6,805 bases of DNA from Eudoraea sp. GTDB lineage: Bacteria > Bacteroidota > Bacteroidia > Flavobacteriales > Flavobacteriaceae. Both the position numbers and the translations under genes were made by a program. Location of the stretch: contig JABDPH010000364.1 of the NCBI GenBank assembly GCA_013042925.1, positions 1 through 6,805 of the forward strand, given 5' to 3'. The notes beneath the pieces were generated by a model that worked only from the letters and a program-made list of their open reading frames with translations, was not told where the DNA came from and did not search any database. This document shows, piece after piece, positions 1 to 6,035 of this stretch; position 1 is the first letter of the stretch; each line of letters starts with the position of its first letter.

Positions 1-492
1 TGGAGATCTAAAAAGCTCAGGAATAGTTATTTTAATGCTATAGCTGCGGGAGGCATTAATGCCAGCGCTGATGATATGGCCAAATGGATGCGATTTTTAT
101 TAGGGCATAACCCCGAGATAATGAGCAAGCAAGCATTAGAAGAAGCTTTTAACCCGGCTATAGAAATTAAGGGCCACTACAAATATTACCAGCGTTGGCC
201 CGGACACCAGGCATCGTATTACGGCTTTGGGTGGAGGATCCATAAATTTGTTGAGGACCAGACCAGGCGGGAAAAAACCATTTGGCACCACGGTGGAAGT
301 GTGAACAATTTCAGAAATGAAATTGCCGTATTTCCCGAGGCAGATCTGGGGATTTGTGTGCTACTGAATAATAATTCCAGGCTTGCCAAAACTGTTGTCC
401 CCGACTTATACAAGATTATTAAAAAGGTATATAACCAGTCTACTACCAAAATTGCCTTTAACAGCGTTCCAAACAATTTGCTGCACCTATAG
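1..492 (+). CDS. Serine hydrolase, class C beta-lactamase / penicillin-binding family (C-terminal part, 5' end outside window)
   Basis: The reading frame is open from the first base, so the gene begins upstream; 163 residues are visible. An internal ATG at 76 should not be taken as the start, because the family-typical stretch AAGGINASADDMAKWM (nt 52-99) lies partly before it. This 'GG-[IL]-x-[AS]-[ST]-A-x-D-[ML]' segment, the later YGFGWRI (about nt 220-240), and HHGG (nt 286-297) followed by an FP-x-A-D-LGI-x-V-LLNN strand are the usual C-terminal landmarks of class C beta-lactamase-fold hydrolases. HHGG occupies the position of the third active-site motif (KTG in true beta-lactamases, HxG in many esterase/peptidase relatives). 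The nucleophilic SxxK and the YxN motifs would lie upstream and cannot be checked. Such proteins are usually periplasmic or lipid-anchored hydrolases of peptides or esters; the substrate cannot be deduced and antibiotic resistance should not be assumed. A hairpin terminator follows 17 nt after the TAG. Confidence 0.9.
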   Translation, partial: WRSKKLRNSYFNAIAAGGINASADDMAKWMRFLLGHNPEIMSKQALEEAFNPAIEIKGHYKYYQRWPGHQASYYGFGWRIHKFVEDQTRREKTIWHHGGSVNNFRNEIAVFPEADLGICVLLNNNSRLAKTVVPDLYKIIKKVYNQSTTKIAFNSVPNNLLHL

Positions 493-509
493 GCAGTGAT
501 CTAATTTCA

Positions 510-531
510 AAAACAACTTTATAGTTGTTTT
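510..531 (+). terminator. Hairpin terminator after the serine hydrolase gene
   Basis: A perfect 9-bp stem, AAAACAACT (510-518) with AGTTGTTTT (523-531), closes a 4-nt TTAT loop 17 nt after the stop codon. The right arm ends in four T, followed by ATAATAC. The stem is AT-rich and the T-run is part of the stem, so termination strength is uncertain, but position and geometry fit an intrinsic terminator for the plus-strand gene. A further run of T lies at about 551-556. Confidence 0.55.
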
Positions 532-620
532 ATAATACTAAGAACTATCTCTTTTTTAAGAAAATAGTGTTTAACAAATGTGCAGCATTGTTTATTCCGA
601 TCAAGTAAGGGTTTATAAAT

Positions 621-647
621 AAAAAACCCAACCTGGTGAAGGTTGGG
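621..647 (-). terminator. Rho-independent terminator of the small lipoprotein gene
   Basis: Read on the minus strand, CCCAACC (complement of 641-647) pairs with GGTTGGG (complement of 627-633) around a 7-nt loop. It is followed directly by six T (complement of 621-626). This is a textbook intrinsic terminator 30 nt after the lipoprotein stop codon. On the plus strand there is no T-run after the hairpin, so it serves the minus strand only. Confidence 0.85.
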
Positions 648-677
648 CTAACTACTAATAATAGGTGATTTATTTAC

Positions 678-944
678 TTAAGGGATAAGATCTCCTAAAC
701 TGCAGATCAATCCAATATATTCTGCCGGGGCGACCCCTTCAAGTTCCTCTGCTGTAATCGTTTCAGATTGGCCCGCAGCTGTAAGGGTATAGGTATCGTC
801 TCCATTATCACATATCTCTACAGCTTGGCCTTGCAGATCACAGGATTCACAATTCGTATCATCAGAATCGTCGCTGGAGCAACTGCTAAAACCAAAAGCC
901 ATAACGGCTAACATTGACATTCCTAAAATAGATTTCTTAAACAT
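678..944 (-). CDS. Small surface-exposed lipoprotein of unknown function
   Basis: An 88-residue protein starting at the ATG at 944-942. Residues 1-21 form a lipoprotein signal peptide (two Lys at 3-4, then a Met/Ala/Phe-rich core) ending in the lipobox FSSC with C22 as the predicted lipidated residue. Directly after it comes SSDDSDD (23-29), which resembles the acidic lipoprotein export signal of Bacteroidota and predicts display on the outer face of the outer membrane. The mature part is acidic, about 67 residues, with four further Cys (C32, C35, C45, C81) that could form two disulfides. The core around EICDNGDDTYTLTAAG resembles short secreted flavobacterial proteins, but I cannot name a function. 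No obvious ribosome binding site is seen, as is common in this phylum. It stands alone, with gaps on both sides and its own terminator, and is probably monocistronic. Confidence 0.88.
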   Translation of the reverse strand: MFKKSILGMSMLAVMAFGFSSCSSDDSDDTNCESCDLQGQAVEICDNGDDTYTLTAAGQSETITAEELEGVAPAEYIGLICSLGDLIP

Positions 945-1089
945 AACTTTCTGTTTTATATAACGGTTAAAGAACTAGAACGATTCTTTTTGCTATATAT
1001 TTCACCCTGGTACCTATATAGAGGATGTTTCCAATGAAATTAAAAGAGATTATTCGGCCCTGGAAGGACACTCGAGAGATTGGTGTTTA

Positions 1090-2316
1090 CTATAAGGCGG
1101 TCTTTAACCCGGTAATTAACTGATCAATGTCCTCCATACTTGTGTAATGCAAAAAAGACATTCTCAATACACCCGGTTCTAATGGGATACCCATATCCAT
1201 GAGAGGGCGCACGGCATAGAAATCGCCCATGCCTAACATCAGTTTATGGCTGGTTAGGGCAGTATACACCAGCTCTACACTTTTATTAAAAGGGAGGATC
1301 GAAATCGTAGGGACCCTTCCGTCGGCTTTACGAGGACCTAAGATTTGAAGATCATCACGGGATCTCAAAAACTCAAGTAGTGGCTCCAAAAGGGATTTTT
1401 CCTGTGAACGAAATAATCCGTTTAGAGCCTTGTTTCTTTGAGAAGGCAATGCTTTTACCGTAAAATGATGCTCATACACGGCATCAAAATAATCCAATAT
1501 ACCGCTTACTGATCCAATTTGGGCATGATCCGGGCCAGCCGGAGTTAACATACTTTTGGTGATACCCTCCTTGAAAAAATGCGACTGGTTTTCCATTTTT
1601 ACTATCAGGTCTTTCTTAACGTACATTAACCCTAAATGTGGCCCAAAAGTTTTGTATAATGAGAACAGGTAAATGTCTGCGCCCAATGCTTTTAGATCCG
1701 GCAAGCCATGGGGAGCGTAAGCCACACCGTCTACCACACAAAGTGCCCCATATGCATGTGCCTTTTCACTTATTTCTTTTACAGGGTTCACATGGCCAAT
1801 CACATTTGAGCAATGCGGAAATGCCACCATCCTGGTTCGCTCAGTAAATAATCCGTCCAATTCGTCCAGGCTTAGTAATCCTGAATCCCTATCTACATGC
1901 CACTCTACAATTTTAATTCCCCGTTCCGCTAATCGCCTCCATGCTCCTGCATTGGCCTCATGATCCTGACATGAAACAATGATCTCGTCCCCGTCTTTCC
2001 ACATAGGACGCATGGCGTTGGCCAAAACATAGACATTTTGGGTGGTTGAAGGGCCGAAATGAATTTCAGATGCATCTACATTGAGGTATTCTGCCATCCG
2101 TTTATATGAATGGTCCATCATTTCTCCTGCCTTCAATGATGCAGGATACGGATAGTAGGGCTGCACCTTATTTTTCATGTAAAAGGCAGTCAATTTATCA
2201 ATGAATTGGATACAGGGATAGGAACCCCCTGCATTTTCAAAAAAAGCCCACCCCTTTAGCGAAGGTTCTGTAAATGCGGGAAATTGTCTACGTATAAATG
2301 GTAAATCGAGTTTCAT
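1090..2316 (-). CDS. PLP-dependent aminotransferase class V-fold enzyme, VC1184-type 'cysteine desulfurase-like' subfamily
   Basis: A complete 408-residue fold-type I PLP enzyme. The frame stays open upstream to 2400, but only through a TTG, and those 28 extra residues look unlike protein of this family. The ATG at 2316-2314 gives MKLDLPFIRRQFPAF, matching the family N-terminus and the start of the degraded paralogue at 5550. Landmarks: FFENAGGS (26-32, substrate/PLP region), GPSTTQN (88-94, expected to hold the PLP phosphate), DHEANAGAWRR (118-128, with the His that stacks on PLP), VVDGVAYAPH (194-203, D196 facing the pyridine nitrogen) and SLYKTFGPH (219-227, K222 as Schiff-base lysine). 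These phrases are typical of the VC1184 subfamily. Where true SufS-type desulfurases carry the catalytic Cys (GHHCAQPL) this protein has GDFYAVRPL (364-371), with Tyr instead. Desulfurase activity is therefore doubtful, although automated annotation often claims it; substrate unknown. Cytosolic, with no signal peptide. Confidence 0.9.
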   Translation of the reverse strand: MKLDLPFIRRQFPAFTEPSLKGWAFFENAGGSYPCIQFIDKLTAFYMKNKVQPYYPYPASLKAGEMMDHSYKRMAEYLNVDASEIHFGPSTTQNVYVLANAMRPMWKDGDEIIVSCQDHEANAGAWRRLAERGIKIVEWHVDRDSGLLSLDELDGLFTERTRMVAFPHCSNVIGHVNPVKEISEKAHAYGALCVVDGVAYAPHGLPDLKALGADIYLFSLYKTFGPHLGLMYVKKDLIVKMENQSHFFKEGITKSMLTPAGPDHAQIGSVSGILDYFDAVYEHHFTVKALPSQRNKALNGLFRSQEKSLLEPLLEFLRSRDDLQILGPRKADGRVPTISILPFNKSVELVYTALTSHKLMLGMGDFYAVRPLMDMGIPLEPGVLRMSFLHYTSMEDIDQLITGLKTAL

Positions 2317-2345
2317 AACTAATGAGAGTGTTGACAAATAGTTGA

Positions 2346-2365
2346 ACGCAATTGCGTGCAATTGC
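2346..2365. promoter_or_regulatory. Two GCAATTGC palindromes one helical turn apart upstream of the VC1184-type gene
   Basis: GCAATTGC occurs at 2348-2355 and again at 2358-2365, exactly 10 bp apart, so both copies face the same side of the helix. The first copy sits in a longer perfect 12-bp palindrome, ACGCAATTGCGT (2346-2357). The pair lies 30-50 bp before the chosen ATG at 2316, where a regulator could act. The arrangement suggests an operator for a dimeric DNA-binding protein, but no regulator gene is in the window and no matching site is seen before the paralogous remnant at 5550. The function is inference. Confidence 0.35.
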
Positions 2366-2460
2366 TTGTTTTTTCTAAGATAGAGAATTATTGAACACAA
2401 CCTATATTATGATGAGCACCAAATAATTATATGTTTTATGAACTGAGGAATCTTGGATAC

Positions 2461-4917
2461 TCAGGGGTTGCTCTTTTCTGCCAGGTTAATTGTTTTAATC
2501 GTGGAGATGAGATTACCATCTTCTGACATACCCTCTATATAGAATGAAATATTTTGAATTCCGGTATCTGCAATGTTAAATATTGCTTTTCCTCTGGAGT
2601 CAACGGCTAGCTGAGGTTCCCAGTGTATGGCCCCTGTTAGCTCAAAAAGCGGATTGGCATAAATGTATTTTGGGGTATAAAACTTTTTTGCGACAACAAA
2701 GCCGTTTGTAGTATCAATAAAACTTCTGTTGTTAACATCATTGGAGTTCCCTTTAAGCGGAGTCCTTCTGGTCCATATTCTTATTACACCACCCGCTCCA
2801 TTTACGCCTTCTGTGACATCTGGCCTCGGATTAATTTCAATACGCTCAATTTCCGCGGTATAAAGCTCATAAAGAAAACTAAAACCACCGGAATTCTGAA
2901 AGGTAGAAGCTACAGGGGTTCCGGGAGTCTTATTGGCAGCACCGAAGCCACTGCTCTGACCTTGAGGCGAAGAGGAAGATGATGGAGATCCTTCGGCTAA
3001 AATACGTGTACCATCTAAATATATGACAGGGGGTGCACCGCCAAGGGTTCTTCTATTCCTTATTCCAACTGCACCCAATCCCTGTACTATATTGTACCCT
3101 TTCATTCTTATAAGATCTGTTACCCGCGGGAACATATTCACTACTTGTTGATCTACTACAATCTCTTCCTGGCCAATAATATTTGAAAATTTTCGTTTTT
3201 CGCCCACTATATTCACTTCCTCTAAAACGATAGTTTTGTTCTCCAACTTGTAGTCCTCTTTAGGTAGTTCCGGAGCTTTGATATCAGAAGTGTTAATTAA
3301 TTGACTATTCGATAAATTACCTGACCATGAAGAGGTAAGGATCCTTGCGTAAAGACCAGGGGACTTCAATTCCCCATTACTCTTAACGAGCTTTATTCCT
3401 ATTTTTTCTCCCTTTTCAACTAAAAGGTTCGGGATACTAAAATCCGGCGCTTCCAATAGCACCACTCGCGAATTATGATATCTGGAATCTTCCATAACAA
3501 ATTGAGGATACTTGTCAATATCAATGTTGTTGAAGCGCCCCTTGAGGATCAGACCATTTTCGTAAACAAAGTTGGCTTTGGGAGCTTTGTTGAAAATATC
3601 CTTCCATTCGTACCTGCTCCACCCTTGTGCAAGAAGTAAAAGGTCCAGGTCGAAGTTCCTTCTAGGCCCAAATCCTCTGAAATAATACGCAGGATTCTCA
3701 ATATATCCGCTTATATATGGCTTTAAGAGGAATTCAGATAAAATATTGATTTTCTGGTTGTAGGCCCTTGTAGCCAAGGGTAAGACTGAAATACTGAGAC
3801 TTCCATTATTTGCGAACTCCGACGGTACCTTGATGCCAATCTCCAGGGAATCTTTTATTTTCTGACTAAGATATACTTCTGGCTGCATGTCCTTTAGTCC
3901 AGCATGGTTAAAGAAAAGGCGCTCTGCAATCGGTTGGTTTTCTTCATCAAAGAGGGTTACCGTGTTCACCCCAGGGAAGAGTAGCTTCCTGTTTATGGAA
4001 AGGAGTGTTTCCTTTTGTGCATTGTCAAAATCGAGAGATCTTGTGGTTGCTATTTCTCCGTCCTTGTGAACAAGCAACCTGAATTTTTTATTCCTGACAT
4101 CCTTTAAAGTCTTTTTGTTGGTGGCCAAAGCTATTAATATATCATTCTCACCATAGTTATTTACCACCCTGAGGATAATGCCTTTTTCCGATACCGGGGG
4201 CAGGGGGGCCGTAACAATACTGTTGTCTCCCAGTTTAATGCTCACATTGTAGCTATCACTTTGAGGGCGGATGGGAAAACTAGCCATTCCGAAGACATTG
4301 CCCTTGAAATCCATAACGGTGCTGCCTCGATCATTAACCAGGCTACCCTTGTTAAAAACTACGCCGCGGCCTTCGCTGTCGATCAGCTTTACACCTATTA
4401 TGCTTTCCAGCCCTTCCACCAGGTGGCCTCCTTCCGGCAGCAATTGCAGATCGTAATTTGTTTCAGCCAGTTGCCTGACTTTTGCATTTCCATTGATGAC
4501 CTGTATCTTTTGTACAAAGGTATCATCCTCTGTAAAGTTCTTCATCCAGTTGGTTGAGGCTTTTATAAAATAATCGCCACTTGTGTAGGTAGAGTCTATT
4601 CTGATATTTCCCTTGGCATACCCGTTTACCATCATAACCAGTTGATCCTCTATGGGAATCCCTTGATCATTATACAAGCTAACCTGAAGGTTCGTAGTTT
4701 GGGTAAAGGGTACTCCATTCTTCCTGTCGTATGCATATGCGCTAAACCAAAGCTCTTCGCCAACTATATAGGTACTCTTGTTTAAGTGTAGAAAGACAGA
4801 CTCTCTGGGTAGTTCAAAATACGATTCGTAAGAATCCTTTATAGTTGTATTGTTTTGTGCCTGAAGTCCACTGGAAAGGATCAGGAAAAGCATTGGGATA
4901 AAGAAGAATTTCACCAT
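2461..4917 (-). CDS. Exported macroglobulin-like protein with a TonB-receptor plug domain and no beta-barrel
   Basis: An 818-residue protein. The frame opens at a TTG (4923), but the ATG at 4917-4915 is preferred because it begins a clean signal peptide (VKFF, hydrophobic core, cut near LQA-Q at 20/21). Residues 33-64 (ExxxLHLNKxxYxxGEELWFxAY) match the opening of macroglobulin MG2-type domains in Bacteroidota. A second beta-domain begins near LQLLPEGGHLVEG (157-169), and LDLLLLAQGWSRYEW (424-438) is a recurrent phrase of this architecture. KTIVLEEVNIVGEKRK (561-576) introduces a TonB plug (about 583-716) with APPVIYLDGTRI and IERIEINPRPD, interrupted by a Ser/Gly-rich insert (643-678). A final beta-domain (about 761-812, IHWEPQLAVDSRGKA) ends the protein. 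A normal TonB-dependent transporter has about 500-700 more residues of barrel, so this is not a transporter by itself. Location is probably periplasmic or outer-membrane associated; the role is unknown. Confidence 0.85.
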   Translation of the reverse strand: MVKFFFIPMLFLILSSGLQAQNNTTIKDSYESYFELPRESVFLHLNKSTYIVGEELWFSAYAYDRKNGVPFTQTTNLQVSLYNDQGIPIEDQLVMMVNGYAKGNIRIDSTYTSGDYFIKASTNWMKNFTEDDTFVQKIQVINGNAKVRQLAETNYDLQLLPEGGHLVEGLESIIGVKLIDSEGRGVVFNKGSLVNDRGSTVMDFKGNVFGMASFPIRPQSDSYNVSIKLGDNSIVTAPLPPVSEKGIILRVVNNYGENDILIALATNKKTLKDVRNKKFRLLVHKDGEIATTRSLDFDNAQKETLLSINRKLLFPGVNTVTLFDEENQPIAERLFFNHAGLKDMQPEVYLSQKIKDSLEIGIKVPSEFANNGSLSISVLPLATRAYNQKINILSEFLLKPYISGYIENPAYYFRGFGPRRNFDLDLLLLAQGWSRYEWKDIFNKAPKANFVYENGLILKGRFNNIDIDKYPQFVMEDSRYHNSRVVLLEAPDFSIPNLLVEKGEKIGIKLVKSNGELKSPGLYARILTSSWSGNLSNSQLINTSDIKAPELPKEDYKLENKTIVLEEVNIVGEKRKFSNIIGQEEIVVDQQVVNMFPRVTDLIRMKGYNIVQGLGAVGIRNRRTLGGAPPVIYLDGTRILAEGSPSSSSSPQGQSSGFGAANKTPGTPVASTFQNSGGFSFLYELYTAEIERIEINPRPDVTEGVNGAGGVIRIWTRRTPLKGNSNDVNNRSFIDTTNGFVVAKKFYTPKYIYANPLFELTGAIHWEPQLAVDSRGKAIFNIADTGIQNISFYIEGMSEDGNLISTIKTINLAEKSNP

Positions 4918-4920
4918 ATT

Positions 4921-4951
4921 CAAATATAAAACTATTGTGGTGGTTGATCAA
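4921..4951 (-). promoter_or_regulatory. Candidate Bacteroidota-type promoter for the plug-domain gene
   Basis: On the minus strand TATATTTG (complement of 4921-4928) matches the TAnnTTTG -7 element of Bacteroidota. A TTG (complement of 4949-4951) lies 20 bp further upstream, within the usual spacing for the -33 element. The -7 element ends only 3 nt before the ATG at 4917, so transcription from it would start at or just inside the start codon. It would then give a leaderless message, or the match may be chance in AT-rich DNA. Confidence 0.3.
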
Positions 4952-5080
4952 TCTCCTTATTTTTAAAATATTGTTAATTAAATCCAGGTTTTGAGTTTTT
5001 ATTATGGTGGTTTTCCTTAATGAAATCTATAGGTAGATAAGTAATTACTTTATGGATAGGTCTGTTTATCAAAATGATGT

Positions 5081-5550
5081 TCATAAACCGTTCAAATCCT
5101 CCAGGCCTAATAAGCCCCTTTCCCGATCTATATGCCACTCTACAATTTTAAGTCCTCGGTCTGTCAATCTTCTCCATGCCCCTGCATTGGCTTCGTGATC
5201 CTGACAGGAAACGATAATCTCGTCCCTGTCTTTCCACATAGGCCTCATGGCATTTTCCAACACATAAACATTTTGAGTGGTGAAAGGTCCGAAATGAATT
5301 TCTGAATCTTCAACATTCAGGTAAGCAGCCATTCTTTTATACGAGGTATCCATTAATTCTCCGGCCCGCATTGAAGCAGGATAAGGATAGTAGGGTTGTA
5401 CCTTGTTTTTCATATAAAAGTCAGTCAATCTATTAATAAATTGTATACAAGGATAGGATCCCCCGCATTTTCAAAAAAAGCCCATCCGTCCAGGGTAGGT
5501 TCAGAAAAAGCCGGAAATTGTGAGCGTACAAATTGTAAATCAAGTTTCAT
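5081..5550 (-). pseudogene. Truncated and frameshifted paralogue of the VC1184-type PLP enzyme
   Basis: The minus strand from ATG 5550-5548 encodes MKLDLQFVRSQFPAF and follows the intact enzyme (1090-2316) closely for 156 residues, to GLEDLNGL, with about 80% identity by my own alignment. Two lesions break it. First, after FFENAG one G is missing in a G-run (5460-5464: five G where GCG GGG GGA needs six), which throws the frame into an early stop; dropping to the other frame restores GSYPCIQF and the rest. Second, similarity ends abruptly at about 5081-5087, where the intact gene continues with FTERTRM. The Schiff-base lysine and the whole C-terminal 252 residues are gone. Substitutions such as Ser90 to Phe, Ala99 to Glu and Gly109 to Arg at positions conserved in the intact copy also suggest lost selection. 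Most other changes are conservative, so it was probably a working paralogue before decay. Confidence 0.88.
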
Positions 5551-5798
5551 AACTAAATAGCATACTTCAATTAGTGTTCATAATAAGTTTATTAATAGTC
5601 CGGTAATGACCAATTCAATTTCACCAAAGGCCTATTTCAGGTATTTGCCTGTTCAGTTTTCAACCACTATTGTCGGTATATAATGGAAAAATTTAATCAT
5701 GTGAAGTAGTAGTTGATTGTTACTTTACCAAGATAATGAATTATTAGGAAGGCATTTAAATTGCAGGAAAACTATGCCTTAAATACCGATCATAAATA
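5551..5798. other. Gene-free stretch between two gene remnants
   Basis: This 248-bp stretch separates the cyclase remnant from the aminotransferase remnant. I find no convincing coding sequence. It contains a 7-bp inverted repeat, AAGGCAT (5749-5755) and ATGCCTT (5774-5780), with an 18-nt spacer and no T-run, too loose for a confident terminator. A 16-codon minus-strand frame, MNDIYDRYLRHSFPAI, just beyond the cyclase stop could be a frameshifted tail of some lost gene, but it is too short to assign. Confidence 0.5.
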
Positions 5799-5954
5799 TC
5801 ATTCATTCCTACCGTATTTCTCAATTAATGGTTTGTGAATCTGGCGATTTTTGCGAATTAATTCAAGACCAAGCTCTACATCCTTACCCATTAAGGCCGT
5901 ATAACCGACAATATCGGTAAACATAATTGCAGCAAGATGTTGTCCTTCTTTCAT
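5799..5954 (-). pseudogene. N-terminal remnant of a class III adenylate/guanylate cyclase
   Basis: A 51-codon frame from ATG 5954-5952 to TGA 5801-5799. The segment LAAIMFTDIVGYTALMG (residues 7-23) is the hallmark beginning of the class III nucleotide cyclase catalytic domain, with D14 as the first metal-binding Asp, and ELIRKNRQIHKPLIEKYG (31-48) is the helix that normally follows. A working domain continues with a G-x-W-x-KEMGDG-type segment holding the second metal-binding Asp, then about 120 more residues. Here the match stops after EKYG and the frame ends three codons later (RNE), so the purine-binding and transition-state residues are absent and the product cannot be catalytic. It lies 81 nt downstream of the partial TPR gene, same strand. 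It was probably the 5' end of a cyclase-TPR gene whose remainder was deleted. Confidence 0.8.
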
Positions 5955-6035
5955 GTTAATGAAATTGTTTTAATAATGGGTAAGAACAGGAGGTTGGCCT
6001 ATGTCCACAATAATTTTTTTTAATTAGTTCGATAT

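Noticed and set aside
219..476. Minus-strand open frame opposite the serine hydrolase
   Set aside because: It overlaps the conserved C-terminal motifs of the hydrolase on the other strand and has no signature of its own.
1034..1123. Plus-strand 29-codon frame starting MKLKEIIRPWKD with a GAGG 9 nt before the ATG
   Set aside because: It overlaps the 3' end of the minus-strand PLP enzyme gene, is very short, and has no recognisable family. The protein-like composition is not enough to call a gene.
1638..1847. Plus-strand open frame inside the PLP enzyme gene
   Set aside because: Antisense shadow of conserved coding sequence, with no family resemblance.
2317..2400. N-terminal extension of the PLP enzyme to a TTG at 2400
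   Set aside because: The extra 28 residues do not resemble the family, the start would be TTG, and the paralogue at 5550 starts at the same internal Met. The region also contains the paired palindromes and probably regulatory DNA.
4261..4557. Plus-strand open frames inside the plug-domain gene (also at 3887-4069 and 4271-4456)
   Set aside because: They lie antisense to a well-supported gene and show no domain signature or plausible start context.
5669..5912. ATTGTCGGT-type segment near 5669-5680 that resembles, in inverted orientation, part of the cyclase signature DNA
   Set aside because: Only about 12 bp with an indel; too short to call an inverted repeat or a second cyclase fragment.
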